From [Pasteurella] aerogenes (GTDB lineage: Bacteria; Pseudomonadota; Gammaproteobacteria; Enterobacterales; Pasteurellaceae), in NCBI GenBank assembly GCA_900637275.1, contig LR134362.1:1240001-1304000 (forward strand): DNA of 64,000 bases, in the 5' to 3' direction. A program made the translations under genes and the position numbers. The notes beneath the pieces were generated by a model. It did not search any database. It was not told where the DNA came from and was given only the letters and a program-made list of their open reading frames with translations. Positions 49,320 to 60,347 of the stretch are shown one piece after another. The first letter of the stretch is position 1. Every line of letters begins with the position of its first letter.

Positions 49320-51926
49320 ATGTCCGATTTTTTACAAAATTATCAAAAACATGTAGATGAACGAGCTGCTCAAGGCGTTGTACCTAAACCTTTAGATGCC
49401 CAACAAACCGCCGATTTAGTGGAATTACTAAAAAACCCACCGGCAGATAAAAAAGATTATTTATTAGATTTATTTACTCACCGTATTCCTGCCGGCGTTG
49501 ATGAAGCCGCTTATGTCAAAGCCTCATTTCTCTCTGCTGTAGCAAAAGGCGATGCGCATTCTCCGCTGATTTCCGCTGAAAGTGCGGTCAAATTATTAGG
49601 CACAATGCAAGGCGGATATAATATTGAACCATTATTGACCGCACTTGATAATGAAAAACTTGCTCCAATTGCCGCCGAAGCCCTCTCCTCTACCCTATTA
49701 ATGTTTGATAATTTCCATGATGTTGCAGAACGCGCCAAAGCCGGCAATGTTTATGCCAAACAAGTATTACAATCTTGGGCAGATGCGCAATGGTTTCTTT
49801 CTCGCCCGAAATTAGCAGAAAAATTAACCGTTACAGTATTTAAAGTCACCGGTGAGACCAATACGGATGATTTATCTCCAGCGCAAGATGCCTGGTCACG
49901 TCCAGATATTCCGTTACACGCCTTGGCAATGTTAAAAAATGCCCGCGATGGCATTGAACCGGATGATGCCGGCAACGTTGGCCCGATTAAACAACTTGAA
50001 GCGCTTAAAGCAAAAGGCTTCCCGCTTGCCTATGTTGGTGATGTGGTTGGTACCGGCTCATCACGTAAATCCGCCACCAATTCCGTATTGTGGTTTATGG
50101 GCGAAGATATTCCGTTTATTCCAAATAAACGTGCCGGTGGTGTCGTCTTAGGCGGTAAAATTGCCCCAATTTTCTTTAATACCTTAGAAGATGCGGGTTC
50201 ATTGCCGATTGAAGTGGATGTCAGCAATTTGAATATGGGTGATGTTATTGATATTTATCCGTATCAAAATAAAATTTGCAAACATGGAACCGATGAAGTG
50301 CTTGCTGAATTTCAATTAAAAACCCATGTGTTGTTGGATGAAGTTCGCGCCGGTGGTCGTATTCCGCTTATTATCGGACGTGGTTTAACCCATAAAGCGC
50401 GCGTTGAACTTGGCTTGCCAGAAAGCGATGTATTTGCTAAGCCGCAAAGCACTGCCAGCAGCAACAAAGGCTTTACATTAGCCCAAAAAATGGTTGGACG
50501 CGCTTGTGGCGTCGAAGGTATCCGTCCAGGTCAATATTGCGAACCACGCATGACGTCTGTCGGCTCGCAAGATACAACCGGTCCAATGACTCGTGATGAG
50601 TTGAAAGATCTGGCTTGTTTAGGTTTCTCCTCTGATCTTGTGATGCAATCATTCTGCCATACCGCCGCCTATCCAAAACCGGTAGATGTCACGACACATC
50701 ATACCTTGCCTGATTTTATTATGAACCGTGGCGGAATTTCATTGCGTCCGGGAGATGGCGTTATCCACTCTTGGTTAAACCGAATGCTGCTACCGGATAC
50801 TGTAGGAACCGGTGGTGACTCTCATACTCGTTTCCCAATCGGAATCTCTTTTCCTGCGGGTTCCGGCTTGGTTGCTTTTGCGGCGGCGACCGGTGTTATG
50901 CCACTAGATATGCCGGAATCCGTCTTAGTACGCTTTAAAGGAGAAATGCAACCGGGTATTACGCTACGTGATTTGGTGCATGCCATCCCATATTATGCTA
51001 TCCAACAAGGCTTACTCACCGTAGAGAAAAAAGGTAAGAAAAATATTTTCTCCGGTCGTATTTTAGAAATCGAAGGATTAGAACATCTCAAAGTAGAACA
51101 AGCCTTTGAATTATCCGATGCTTCTGCGGAACGTTCCGCCGCGGCTTGTACCATCAAATTGGATAAAGAACCAATTATCGAATACCTCAATTCCAATATC
51201 GTGTTGTTAAAATACATGATTGCTGAAGGTTATGGCGATGCGCGTACACTTGAACGTCGTATCAAAGGAATGCAACAATGGTTGGATAATCCGCAATTGT
51301 TAGAAGCCGATAAAGACGCAGAGTATGCTGCGGTGATCGAAATCGACATGAATGAAATCAAAGAGCCAATTTTGTGTGCGCCAAACGATCCGGATGATGC
51401 ACGGTTATTATCCGAAGTACAAGGGGATAAAATTGATGAAGTCTTTATCGGTTCTTGTATGACCAATATCGGGCATTTCCGTGCGGCAGGTAAACTGTTG
51501 GCTAAATTTAAAGATATGATCCCAACTCGCCTTTGGATTGCACCACCAACCAAAATGGACGCGGCACTGTTAACTGAAGAAGGTTATTACAGTATTTACG
51601 GTAAAAGCGGTGCGCGTATTGAAATTCCGGGTTGTTCGCTCTGTATGGGTAACCAAGCGCGTGTTGCCAACGGTGCAACCGTGGTTTCTACTTCAACCCG
51701 CAACTTCCCGAACCGTTTAGGTCAAGGCGCCAATGTGTATTTGGCATCTGCAGAATTAGCTGCGGTTTCCGCCTTGTTGGGTAAATTACCAACACCGGAA
51801 GAATATCTCTCCTATGCTGCTGATTTGCAAAAAGATAAAGATGACACTTATCGTTATATGAATTTCGACCAAATTCAAAGCTATACACAAAAAGCAGATA
51901 ATGTCATTTTTCAGACTGCGGTATAA
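49320..51926 (+). CDS. acnB: Aconitate hydratase B
   Basis: An 868-residue aconitase interconverting citrate and isocitrate. AcnB domain order is seen: HEAT-like domain (about 1-160), swivel domain (160-370, with [19 protein letters not shown]), then the catalytic part. [4Fe-4S] ligands lie in GSCMTN (near 712) and CSLCMGNQ (near 771-774). Two inverted uptake signals occur 60 bp apart within the N-terminal coding part (near 49579 and 49639). GAGGTG lies upstream of the ATG. Confidence 0.97.
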   Translation: MSDFLQNYQKHVDERAAQGVVPKPLDAQQTADLVELLKNPPADKKDYLLDLFTHRIPAGVDEAAYVKASFLSAVAKGDAHSPLISAESAVKLLGTMQGGYNIEPLLTALDNEKLAPIAAEALSSTLLMFDNFHDVAERAKAGNVYAKQVLQSWADAQWFLSRPKLAEKLTVTVFKVTGETNTDDLSPAQDAWSRPDIPLHALAMLKNARDGIEPDDAGNVGPIKQLEALKAKGFPLAYVGDVVGTGSSRKSATNSVLWFMGEDIPFIPNKRAGGVVLGGKIAPIFFNTLEDAGSLPIEVDVSNLNMGDVIDIYPYQNKICKHGTDEVLAEFQLKTHVLLDEVRAGGRIPLIIGRGLTHKARVELGLPESDVFAKPQSTASSNKGFTLAQKMVGRACGVEGIRPGQYCEPRMTSVGSQDTTGPMTRDELKDLACLGFSSDLVMQSFCHTAAYPKPVDVTTHHTLPDFIMNRGGISLRPGDGVIHSWLNRMLLPDTVGTGGDSHTRFPIGISFPAGSGLVAFAAATGVMPLDMPESVLVRFKGEMQPGITLRDLVHAIPYYAIQQGLLTVEKKGKKNIFSGRILEIEGLEHLKVEQAFELSDASAERSAAACTIKLDKEPIIEYLNSNIVLLKYMIAEGYGDARTLERRIKGMQQWLDNPQLLEADKDAEYAAVIEIDMNEIKEPILCAPNDPDDARLLSEVQGDKIDEVFIGSCMTNIGHFRAAGKLLAKFKDMIPTRLWIAPPTKMDAALLTEEGYYSIYGKSGARIEIPGCSLCMGNQARVANGATVVSTSTRNFPNRLGQGANVYLASAELAAVSALLGKLPTPEEYLSYAADLQKDKDDTYRYMNFDQIQSYTQKADNVIFQTAV

Positions 51927-51944
51927 TATCCATTAATTAAACAT

Positions 51945-51975
51945 AAAGTGCGGTCAAAATCGACCGCACTTTTAC
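51945..51975 (+). terminator. Paired uptake signals forming the acnB terminator
   Basis: AAAGTGCGGTC and GACCGCACTTT face each other across a six-base loop, followed by TTTT, 18 bp past the acnB stop. Confidence 0.85.
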
Positions 51976-51996
51976 TTATTTTTAAGGAAAGCAACA

Positions 51997-53091
51997 TTGG
52001 AACTTCGTCATTATATTACCTTTGCAGTCTCTTTTATTGTACTGCAACTCTTTGTTTATATTCTTAACCGCACATTATATTGGTTATTTAGCGACAAACT
52101 CAGCCACAAAGCCCGTCGCGTTATCCGTCTATTGACTTACGGTATCGCAAATTTCGTTATCATACTTTCGATCACGCGTGTCTTTTCGTTTCGTGTTGGC
52201 GCCTTTTTACTCGTCTGCTTGTTATTTGTCAGCTTCACCAGTATCGCTTGCGCCTTAATTTACCGTCTGTTATGCCATCATGTGGTGCAAACTTCGCTCA
52301 ACCGCACATTACGCTTGATTTACCCTTTTGCGCTTGCTGGACTGGTAACTTTTGCGCTGTATAACGCTTATGTACCAACAGTTCGCCACTATCAAGTAAC
52401 ATTAGACAAACCGCTATCGCCAATTCGTATTGGGGTTGCCAGTGATTTACATTTGGGAAAATTATTCGGCGCCAAACAATTAGATCGCCTTGCACAAATT
52501 ATGCAACAGGAAAATGTCGATTTGATTTTATTGCCCGGTGATATTATGGACGATAACGTTGAGGCTTATCTCAACGAAAATATGCGCCCTCATCTTGCAA
52601 AATTGCAAGCGCCTTTAGGCGTTTATGCCACTATGGGTAATCACGACTTTTTTGGTGCACAACAAGCGATCGCAGAAGAAATTCAGCGTGCCGGAATTCA
52701 TTTATTGATGGATCAAAGTGTAACGATTAACCACCAATTTGTCATCGTCGGGCGCAATGATAATTTATATACACAAAGACCAAGCACAGAAGCGTTGTTG
52801 CAAAATGTGGATACTTCATTGCCGATTTTCCTACTAGATCACCGCCCGGATCAAATTTTACAACACGCCAAATTACCTATTGATTTGCAAGTTTCCGGCC
52901 ATGCGCACAACGGACAAATTTTTCCGGCAAATATCGTCACTAAAATGATGTATCCTTTATCCTATGGCTATGAGAAAATAGGCAACGGTCACTTCTTTGT
53001 CACCTCCGGTTACGGATTTTGGGGAGTACCAATGCGTTTAGGTTCGCAATCAGAAGTTTTCATTATTGATGTCGTAGGAAATAATCAATGA
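51997..53091 (+). CDS. Membrane-anchored metallophosphoesterase
   Basis: A 364-residue calcineurin-like phosphoesterase with four or five N-terminal membrane helices (residues 1-125) and a soluble catalytic domain. Metal-site motifs in order: GVASDLHLG (near 148), LPGDIMDD, GNHDFFG, VSGHAHNGQIFPA. It resembles YaeI/YkuE-type enzymes, some of which act on lipid or envelope substrates; the substrate is unknown here. The start is TTG at 51997 with AAGGA upstream. The stop overlaps the next gene by four bases (ATGA), so the two are coupled. Confidence 0.85.
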   Translation: MELRHYITFAVSFIVLQLFVYILNRTLYWLFSDKLSHKARRVIRLLTYGIANFVIILSITRVFSFRVGAFLLVCLLFVSFTSIACALIYRLLCHHVVQTSLNRTLRLIYPFALAGLVTFALYNAYVPTVRHYQVTLDKPLSPIRIGVASDLHLGKLFGAKQLDRLAQIMQQENVDLILLPGDIMDDNVEAYLNENMRPHLAKLQAPLGVYATMGNHDFFGAQQAIAEEIQRAGIHLLMDQSVTINHQFVIVGRNDNLYTQRPSTEALLQNVDTSLPIFLLDHRPDQILQHAKLPIDLQVSGHAHNGQIFPANIVTKMMYPLSYGYEKIGNGHFFVTSGYGFWGVPMRLGSQSEVFIIDVVGNNQ

Positions 53092-54113
53092 AATTAATGC
53101 CTTTTTTGACCGCACTTTGTGCTACAACGCCATTGCTATGGGCAAACACAGCACAAGCGGAAGGTCGCCTCACGGTTTATTGCAGTGCGCAACACGCCAC
53201 CTGCGAAAAAATCGTTCAAACATTTAGTAAAAAATTTAATGTGGATACTACCTTTGTCAATAATTCCACTGGAGCAACATTGGCAAAAATTAAAGCTGAA
53301 AAAGATAATCCGCAGGCAGATGTCTGGTTCGGCGGTACTATTGAGCCACATTATCAAGCGGGCGATTTAGGCTTATTACAAGCATATCGCTCGCCGAAAC
53401 AAGCGGAAATCATGCCGCAGTTTAAAGCCTTAATGGATAAAAAAGGTGATTTAACGTCAATTATTTATATGTTGGTTCTCGGTTTTGGCGTAAATACGGA
53501 AAAATTTAGCCAATTAGGCATTGCGGAATATCCAAAATGTTGGAATGATTTATTAGATCCCCGCTTAAAAGGACAAGTACAACTTGCCGATCCACAACTT
53601 TCCGGCACCAGTTATACGGTCATCGCGACCCTCATCGAACTTTGGGGCGAAGATAAAGCGTTTTCTTTTTTGAAAAAATTAGATGCCAATGTTTCACAAT
53701 ATGTTAAAAGCGCGCAAGTTACTTCCAATCTCGCTCGTGGCGAAAGTGCAGTCGGCGTCGGATTTATCCACAATTATGCGACTGAAAAAGAAAACGGTGC
53801 GCCTATTGAAGCCATCTTACCTTGTGATGGCGACAGCTATTCCTTAGGCGGCATAAGTATCTTAAAAGGCGCACGTAACCTTGATAATGCCAAATTATTT
53901 GTGGATTGGGCATTAAGTGCCGAAGCGCAAGAAATTCCTTGGCGCGAGGTCGGCGTCTATCAACTGCCAACCAACATTTACGCCAAAGCCTCACCAAAAT
54001 CCGTGGATCCAAAAAACTTGAAACTGATTGATATTGACTTTGACCGCTTTGGTTCTAGCGCAGAAGGTAAACGTTTGGTGAAAAAATGGGTAGATGAAGT
54101 TAAACATCAATAA
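53088..54113 (+). CDS. Periplasmic ABC substrate-binding protein (FbpA/AfuA-like, COG1840)
   Basis: A 341-residue binding protein with a signal peptide ending TAQA (about residue 24). The mature start GRLTVYCSAQHATCEKIVQTF, ADVWFGGTIEPHYQAGDLGLL and GESAVGVGFIHNYATE fit the iron/AfuA-like group. I do not see the tandem tyrosines used by FbpA for ferric iron, so a sugar phosphate, phosphonate or other anion is as likely. No permease or ATPase gene follows, so it is an orphan here. Coupled by four-base overlap to the metallophosphoesterase. Confidence 0.8.
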   Translation: MKLMPFLTALCATTPLLWANTAQAEGRLTVYCSAQHATCEKIVQTFSKKFNVDTTFVNNSTGATLAKIKAEKDNPQADVWFGGTIEPHYQAGDLGLLQAYRSPKQAEIMPQFKALMDKKGDLTSIIYMLVLGFGVNTEKFSQLGIAEYPKCWNDLLDPRLKGQVQLADPQLSGTSYTVIATLIELWGEDKAFSFLKKLDANVSQYVKSAQVTSNLARGESAVGVGFIHNYATEKENGAPIEAILPCDGDSYSLGGISILKGARNLDNAKLFVDWALSAEAQEIPWREVGVYQLPTNIYAKASPKSVDPKNLKLIDIDFDRFGSSAEGKRLVKKWVDEVKHQ

Positions 54114-54138
54114 TTTTTTTCTATTCCTTTCATTAAAA

Positions 54139-54165
54139 TAACGCCATTGCAAGCAATGGCGTTGC
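54139..54165 (+). terminator. Hairpin after the binding-protein gene
   Basis: A perfect inverted repeat, AACGCCATTGC … GCAATGGCGTT, with a two-base gap. The T-tract after it is poor, so termination is probable but weak. Confidence 0.6.
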
Positions 54166-54348
54166 TTATCGCATGATTTTTAAACAAATTTTCTTAATTA
54201 CGCTACTTTCTCTTTAAAATTATCAACCAATAATTAAAAGTTTTTTAATATTTTAATTATTGTTATTAAATTGTTAAGAATTATAATAACCACATCTTCA
54301 GTCGTTAAGAAGAAAAAAACAAACAGTAAATTTTTAGGAGAACATATC

Positions 54349-54735
54349 ATGAAAACATTAGTAAAAACTTTAGCAATTACCCTTTTTGTTGGCGCCCTTT
54401 CAAGCAATGTTATGGCAAGTGAAACCACAAATTACAACACTTATGCCAACGATTTAAAATCCCATTTGACTTCATTACAACAAACACAAGAACTTGATCA
54501 ATTCCAAAGTTTGTTAAATGAAACCAAAGAATTGGCAATCAATGCCAAAAATACTCTGGATGAAACCTTTATTGATAGAATGGATGCTCGAGACAATACC
54601 GCTCAAGTTCATCAAATTGTTTATCAAGAATGGCGTTTAAATCAATTAATTGATTCACTAGATAACGCCGCCAGTCACAGCAATTTAGACCAAGCAAAAG
54701 ATGAAATCTTATTCAACGCGGGCAACATTTTATAA
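54349..54735 (+). CDS. Small secreted protein of unknown function
   Basis: A 128-residue protein not recognised as a known family. Residues 1-23 form a signal peptide (KTLVKTLAITLFVGALSSNVMA). The mature part is helical and rich in Gln, Asn, Asp and Leu (LTSLQQTQELDQFQSLLNETKELAINAKNTL … QEWRLNQLIDSLDNAA), with no cysteine. That suggests a small periplasmic helical bundle. AGGAG lies eight bases before the ATG; the frame opens earlier at 54271 without signals. It stands alone between terminators. Confidence 0.75.
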   Translation: MKTLVKTLAITLFVGALSSNVMASETTNYNTYANDLKSHLTSLQQTQELDQFQSLLNETKELAINAKNTLDETFIDRMDARDNTAQVHQIVYQEWRLNQLIDSLDNAASHSNLDQAKDEILFNAGNIL

Positions 54736-54775
54736 ACCTCATTCCTTGTGACTCCCATAGGGAATCTCCCCCAAA

Positions 54776-54808
54776 GAAAAAACCGAACATCATGTTCGGT
54801 TTTTTCTT
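54776..54808. terminator. Bidirectional terminator before rlmL
   Basis: Stem AAAAAACCGAACAT … ATGTTCGGTTTTTT with almost no loop, flanked by A- and T-runs. It serves the small secreted protein gene and the convergent rlmL. Confidence 0.88.
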
Positions 54809-54819
54809 GTAAACAAAGA

Positions 54820-56979
54820 TTAATTTTCCGTGTGGGTAATCAACCAACAATTATGAATTTGTTTATTACGCTCAAAATCTAAGGGTAAGGTTTTGGCTGA
54901 AATTTCCACCGCACTTAACCCCAAAGTTTGCAATGCCGCAAAATCCATTTTAAATCCACGTTTGTTATTGGAAAAAATCACGCTGCCTGCCGGTTGCAAA
55001 ATACGTTTTAGCTGCCCCAACAATTTAATGTGATCACGTTGCACATCCCAACTGTCTTCCATACGCTTGGAGTTGGAAAATGTTGGCGGATCCACAAAAA
55101 TCAAATCAAATTGACGATCACATTTCTCCAACCATTGCAAACAATCCGCTTGAATTAATTTATGTTGTTTGCCTTGAATATCATTCAGCAGTAAATTTTG
55201 TTCCGCCCAATTGAGATAAGTATTGGACATATCAACGGTGGTGGTTGATTTCGCACCACCAAGCGCAGCCTGTACTGTTGCCGAACCGGTATAAGCAAAT
55301 AAATTAAGAAAATCTTTACCCTGCGCCATATCACCCACCATCTTACGGGTCAAACGGTGATCAAGAAATAGCCCGGTATCCAAATAATCCGTCAAATTCA
55401 CCCACAGCTTCGCCCCGTATTCATGTACATAAAAATATTCACCTTTATTTGCCAATTTTTCGTATTGATTGGTACCTTTTTGCTTTTGGCGTACCTTCAA
55501 AATCAACTTATTGGTTTCTACACCAGTGACAGAAAGCGTCGCAGTCACCGCATCCAACAAGCGTTGACGCGCTTTATTTTCATCAATATTTTTGGGCGCC
55601 GCATATTCTTGCACCACAATATGATCCGCATAGCGATCCACTGCCAAGTTATATTCCGGTAAATCCGCATCATATAAACGATAAGCATCAATACCTTGCT
55701 GCGTCGCCCATTTTTCAATTTTCTTGATATTTTTTTGTAAACGATTAGCAAAATCTACTGCAACAGCATGCTCTTTTGAAAAAACTAACGCATTTTCTAC
55801 CGCACTTTTATCATCATTTTGCCCTAAAGTGCGGTCAGAAATTTGATAATTTTTCTGAATACAATCTAACGGACCATTTTTGGCTTTAAATTGACGAAAC
55901 GAACGCATCCGCAAACAATCAAGTAAGCCTTCTTCGCTACTAAAAATCGATGCATTCCAACCACCAAATTGCGATTTTAAACGCTGGCCAAACACAGAAT
56001 ACAAGGCAATTAGTGCCGGCGTCGTGCCTAAACGTTCACCATAAGGCGGGTTACAAATTACCGTGCCTTTGTGTTCTGGACAAGGGTTGGTTAACGCCGC
56101 CACATCGCCTTGTTTCCATTTAATCAAATGTGCTACACCGGCATTTTGGGCATTCTTTTGCGCTTTTTGTAACACTCGATGGTCCAAATCAAAACCATAA
56201 AAATGCGCCTGTGGTTCTTGTTGCAATTGCGTTTCGGCTAAAGCAATCGCCTCGCTTTTCACCGCCTCCCACGCGACTTGATTATGCCCTTTCCAAAAAT
56301 CAAACCCCCAATGCAAACGATACAATTGCGGCGCAATATTGGATTCCATTTGTGCTGCCTCGATTAATAACGTTCCCGAACCGCACATTGGATCAACTAA
56401 CGGCGTGCCTTTTTCCCAACCCGAACGCAATACAATTGCCGCTGCCAAGGTTTCGCGCAACGGCGCACTACCAGTATCCTCGCGATAGCCGCGCAAATGT
56501 AGCGCTTCACCACTTAAATCCAAAGAAATCACCAAATCTTCACGATTAAGATAGGCATGAATACGCACATCCGGATATTCTTTATCCACATTTGGTCGCG
56601 CCTTGCCTTGACGTTCAAAATAATCCACAATCCCGTCTTTGACACGCATAGCGCCAAATTGAGTATGGCGAATTTCGCGGTTTGTTCCGTTGAAATCCAC
56701 TAAAAATGTCACTCTTTCATCAAATTCATTTAACCAACTATGCCCTACCACAGCTGAATACAAATCCAAATCGCTGTAAATTTTGCAATGAATAAGGGGC
56801 AATAAAATGCGTGAACTTAATCGCGACCACAACAACGTGCGATACATAATTTCATCGTTTGCAACAAAGTGAACGCCACCTTGCACCACTTTACAGTCGG
56901 TGGCACCCAATTCGGTTAATTCCACTTTTAATAATTCTTCAAATCCACGTGCAGTGGTGGCAAAAAGCGCTCTCATCAT
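54820..56979 (-). CDS. rlmL: 23S rRNA (guanine-N2/N7) methyltransferase RlmL/RlmK fusion
   Basis: A 719-residue bifunctional enzyme methylating G2445 (N2) and G2069 (N7) of 23S rRNA. Residues 1-160 hold the THUMP domain, about 165-390 the RlmL domain ([22 protein letters not shown]), and about 460-719 the RlmK domain ([55 protein letters not shown]). The frame opens at a TTG (56997). The ATG at 56979, or the next one at 56976, gives the usual start [16 protein letters not shown]. Single gene; two inverted uptake signals lie in frame near 55800-55835. Confidence 0.95.
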   Translation of the reverse strand: MMRALFATTARGFEELLKVELTELGATDCKVVQGGVHFVANDEIMYRTLLWSRLSSRILLPLIHCKIYSDLDLYSAVVGHSWLNEFDERVTFLVDFNGTNREIRHTQFGAMRVKDGIVDYFERQGKARPNVDKEYPDVRIHAYLNREDLVISLDLSGEALHLRGYREDTGSAPLRETLAAAIVLRSGWEKGTPLVDPMCGSGTLLIEAAQMESNIAPQLYRLHWGFDFWKGHNQVAWEAVKSEAIALAETQLQQEPQAHFYGFDLDHRVLQKAQKNAQNAGVAHLIKWKQGDVAALTNPCPEHKGTVICNPPYGERLGTTPALIALYSVFGQRLKSQFGGWNASIFSSEEGLLDCLRMRSFRQFKAKNGPLDCIQKNYQISDRTLGQNDDKSAVENALVFSKEHAVAVDFANRLQKNIKKIEKWATQQGIDAYRLYDADLPEYNLAVDRYADHIVVQEYAAPKNIDENKARQRLLDAVTATLSVTGVETNKLILKVRQKQKGTNQYEKLANKGEYFYVHEYGAKLWVNLTDYLDTGLFLDHRLTRKMVGDMAQGKDFLNLFAYTGSATVQAALGGAKSTTTVDMSNTYLNWAEQNLLLNDIQGKQHKLIQADCLQWLEKCDRQFDLIFVDPPTFSNSKRMEDSWDVQRDHIKLLGQLKRILQPAGSVIFSNNKRGFKMDFAALQTLGLSAVEISAKTLPLDFERNKQIHNCWLITHTEN

Positions 56980-57069
56980 GATTCTCTCAATCCTCAAAAA
57001 TTTGCTGGATTATAGCAGATCCACCCCTTGATGTATTGTAAATCCACCGTGATTTTGTACATAAAGATA

Positions 57070-57099
57070 TAAAAAAACCGCCAATAAACATTGGCGGTA
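57070..57099 (-). terminator. Terminator after znuA
   Basis: On the minus strand the perfect stem ACCGCCAAT … ATTGGCGGT is followed by TTTTTTT, 24 bp past the znuA stop. Confidence 0.85.
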
Positions 57100-57122
57100 A
57101 AGACTACAGAAAAATAAGATGA

Positions 57123-58115
57123 TTATTTTAAACAGCTAAAATAACTATCTGCTGTAGATTGAAGGAAATTCGCATAGGCTTGTTTACCCAAACTCACTTT
57201 ATCTCCCATTGGGTCAAGCTGTCCGACTTTAACACCGGTTGCCTTGCTTAGGCTTTCAATGACTTTCGGGGTAAATTGCGGCTCAGCAAATAAACAACTG
57301 ACTTGATGTTGTTGAATCTCTTGTTTGATCTTCGCTAAGTTTTTCGCTCCGGGCGCCACCAATGGATTGATAGTAAAATAGCCTTTTTGATTTAATTGGT
57401 ATGCCTGATTGAAATAGCTGTAGGCATCATGGAAAACATAAAACCCTTTGTCTTTCACTGGCGCCAATTGTTGCTGAATTTTCATATTTTGTTCGCTTAA
57501 AGTGCGGTTAAAATCAGCTAAGTTTTTCTCAATTAAGACTTTTTTATCCGGATAAATTGCACTAAGTTTATTGGCAATTTGGTTGGCGACAATTTGACTG
57601 ATTTGTGGCGAATACCAAATATGCCAGTTAGTTTCCAAGTGATCATCGTCATGGTCTTTATCGTCATGCTTATCATGATCATGGGCATCGTGATCATGGG
57701 CGTCGTGATCGTGGTCATCATGGTCATGCGTATCATGTTCATGAGCGTGATCATGATCGTGGTCATGCCCTTTTTGCAACATATCTTCGGTAATCGCTGC
57801 AATTTCAGAAATTTCTAACACTTTTTTGCTATCAATATCTTTTAATGCTGCACCATCTAAAAAGAGATCAACGTCTTCCCCAATCCAAACAATCAAATCC
57901 GCCGACTTAATTTTTTGCACATCGGAAGGCTTTAAGCTGTAATCATGCGGAGAAGCGCCAGCAGGAACTAACACGGAAGTCTCAGTTACGCCATCAGCAA
58001 TAGACGATGCAATAAAACCCAGCGGTTTAACCGAGGTTAATACATTGGCACTGACAGCTCCGGAAAATGAAATTACCGCAGCGGCAATTAACGTTTGCTT
58101 AAAAAATGTGGTCAT
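57123..58115 (-). CDS. znuA: High-affinity zinc-binding protein ZnuA
   Basis: A 330-residue cluster-9 substrate-binding protein for zinc. A signal peptide of about 23 residues ends SGAVSA. The metal ligands fit the family: H in GASPHDYSLKPSD, H in WHIWYSP, H in VFHDAYSYF. A long loop (about residues 113-159) is almost only His, Asp and Glu and collects zinc or senses load. ZnuB and ZnuC genes are not in the window, as in H. influenzae where znuA stands alone. I found no clear Zur box upstream. Confidence 0.95.
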   Translation of the reverse strand: MTTFFKQTLIAAAVISFSGAVSANVLTSVKPLGFIASSIADGVTETSVLVPAGASPHDYSLKPSDVQKIKSADLIVWIGEDVDLFLDGAALKDIDSKKVLEISEIAAITEDMLQKGHDHDHDHAHEHDTHDHDDHDHDAHDHDAHDHDKHDDKDHDDDHLETNWHIWYSPQISQIVANQIANKLSAIYPDKKVLIEKNLADFNRTLSEQNMKIQQQLAPVKDKGFYVFHDAYSYFNQAYQLNQKGYFTINPLVAPGAKNLAKIKQEIQQHQVSCLFAEPQFTPKVIESLSKATGVKVGQLDPMGDKVSLGKQAYANFLQSTADSYFSCLK

Positions 58116-58227
58116 ATAAATACTAACTCCCTTTACTGAAATAAAGTCAACGTGGCATAGCCTACCGCTTTTTTAGGCAAATAGCTATCTTTTTTTTTAT
58201 AAAAAAATAAGTTTTTTTTAACCGCAC

Positions 58228-60111
58228 TTAATGTTGATGAGGAATCCATTTATTCGATTTAAGCAAATAACTCGCATATTGCATTTGCAATTTGAGGCGT
58301 TTTAAGGCTTGTTCATCTTGCGCATTTAACTTATCCGAGGTTGATAAAACACCGTGTTCGTTAAATTCCACCCAGCTTTTCGGCGTAATCATCCCCACCG
58401 TATCACCATGATTGACCATCACAAACGGATTGGCTTCGCCGGAAAATAAAGAACGTCCAAAAGTGGAAATCGGTTGCTGAAAACCCAATAAATCCATAAT
58501 GGACGGGAATAAATCATATTGTGATGCCAGCGCGTTATTATGCCCTGGCGCTAAAAAACCATCCGGAGTAAAAATAATCAATGGAATATGGAAACGTTTC
58601 AACAAATCATCATCCGATTTAGCATTTAAAGTATGATCCGCTGAAAAAATAAAAATTGTATTGTGATACCAATCTTGTTTTTCCGCTTCTTGCATAAATT
58701 GTTGCAACGCCCAATCGCTGTATTTTAAGGTGTTCAAAAAACCGTTTTCACTTTGACTGTCATGCGGATAAACCTCAAATTCTTCGCCGATTTTCGGAAA
58801 AGGTTCGTGGGTTGTCCCGGTAAACATAAAGGAAAAAAACGGTTTATTTGGCTGCCCTTCACTTAATTTTCGCACAAAAAATTGTAATGCATCATAATCC
58901 CAACCAAAGCGCGGTTGTTTTTGCGGATAGTTTTTCAATAATGGCACATCTTCTTTTCCATAGTATTCTTTAAAGCCCAACTCATGGGCAATTCCATTCA
59001 TGTGGAAAGAGCGTCGTTCAGAAGATTGCATCATCACTGTGCGATAATGGTGTTTATTGGCAATATTGGCGATACGACTCATATCCGTCAATTCTAGCCC
59101 AAAACCTAAGGTGGGTTGATTTTGTAACGCCGGGACAGAAGATAAAATTGCCTGAATCCCAATGATACTACGCTGCCCCGCTGCATAATAATTATCCCAC
59201 ACTTGAGAACGCGAAATAAGACTATCCATAAATGGCGTCACACCATAATGTCCGCCACTTAATCCATCAATATATTTATAGCTCCAACTTTCCAATAAAA
59301 TTAACACAATATTTTTACCAGTCGGTTGCTGAACATGACTTTGCCAACGGAAAATATTTGGATTTTGTTGTACAAACTCGTTTAACTCCTGCGCAGAAAC
59401 ATATTCAAGCGTATCTTGGTTTAAACGCTCTCGACTTTCACGATAAGTCACATAGGCGGGATTCAGCGCCAAATTTGCCTGTTGCAACTTTCCAGTGCTA
59501 AAGGCATCACTCAAATTGATCGGGCGTCCACTAAAAATAATGCCGCGAAATAAAATCACATACAACAATACCAAACCAACCCAATAGAGCAATTTTAGCG
59601 CGAAAGATTGCTCTAGACGAATGCCGCGCTGTGTCGGCACCAGCACAATGCGATACCAAATGACAGCACCCAGTCCTAAAAATACTATTCCGATCACGGT
59701 AGTCGTTAATCTTGAACTAAAAGCGATTTCCCACAGGGCGCCCTGATCGGCGCTTAAATTTAAAATTTCAGCACCAATATGGCGTTGAACCTCGCCAAAA
59801 TAGCTGATATCAGCGATATAGTAGGCAAACAGGATAAATAAAATCATGCCACTTAACCAAGTAGCCACTGGGCGAACCCACGTATGTTGAATAATTTTAA
59901 ATGGGAAGCTCAATACCGCCAACATGGGAATACACGCCAGCATAACTGTCACACTATCAAACTGCACACCTTTGATAAAACTCATCAGAATTTCGTTAAG
60001 TGTTAACGCCTGAAAAGTTTGATAATGAACAATATAAAAGCCCAAACGGCAAACAAAAAAGCCAAGTATTGCAAATAAAATAATGCGAATAGGTAACATA
60101 AAACTCGCCAT
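58228..60111 (-). CDS. LTA synthase/phosphoglycerol transferase-like membrane sulfatase
   Basis: A 627-residue protein with five N-terminal membrane helices and a periplasmic sulfatase-fold domain. Catalytic blocks: NIVLILLESWSYKYIDGL (metal Glu), AAGQRSIIGIQAIL (nucleophile region, Ser here versus Thr in LtaS), FMFTGTTHEPFP, and IFIFSADHTLNAK (metal Asp/His). Family members transfer phosphoglycerol or phosphoethanolamine to envelope glycans; the substrate is not known. The frame extends to 60204. I prefer the ATG at 60111 because TTGGAGG stands 11 bases upstream; 60156 and 60204 are alternatives with weaker sites. Confidence 0.85.
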   Translation of the reverse strand: MASFMLPIRIILFAILGFFVCRLGFYIVHYQTFQALTLNEILMSFIKGVQFDSVTVMLACIPMLAVLSFPFKIIQHTWVRPVATWLSGMILFILFAYYIADISYFGEVQRHIGAEILNLSADQGALWEIAFSSRLTTTVIGIVFLGLGAVIWYRIVLVPTQRGIRLEQSFALKLLYWVGLVLLYVILFRGIIFSGRPINLSDAFSTGKLQQANLALNPAYVTYRESRERLNQDTLEYVSAQELNEFVQQNPNIFRWQSHVQQPTGKNIVLILLESWSYKYIDGLSGGHYGVTPFMDSLISRSQVWDNYYAAGQRSIIGIQAILSSVPALQNQPTLGFGLELTDMSRIANIANKHHYRTVMMQSSERRSFHMNGIAHELGFKEYYGKEDVPLLKNYPQKQPRFGWDYDALQFFVRKLSEGQPNKPFFSFMFTGTTHEPFPKIGEEFEVYPHDSQSENGFLNTLKYSDWALQQFMQEAEKQDWYHNTIFIFSADHTLNAKSDDDLLKRFHIPLIIFTPDGFLAPGHNNALASQYDLFPSIMDLLGFQQPISTFGRSLFSGEANPFVMVNHGDTVGMITPKSWVEFNEHGVLSTSDKLNAQDEQALKRLKLQMQYASYLLKSNKWIPHQH

Positions 60112-60347
60112 AAAACGATTAACCTCCAAATAATTTTTCTTTACTTCTACTTTCATCATGAGATTATTATTTTCTGGAAAGTAGAAAACTGCATAAAATA
60201 GCATAGTTTCTTTAAGAGAAGGCAGAGAATAATGCCCACATCATAATAAATCAAGCCTTAAGGACGATAAATTTGGTAAAATTCTTTTTAGCCAATGTAT
60301 AATTTGATGATTTACTTATTGATTTTAAGTGTAACGGATATTTTTTT

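Noticed and set aside
53088..54113. Naming the binding protein FbpA or AfuA
   Set aside because: The signature ligands for ferric iron are not evident, and no transporter genes lie nearby to support a substrate.
57640..57780. Possible CRISPR or tandem repeat array
   Set aside because: The repetition is within the znuA coding frame and encodes the His-rich metal loop.
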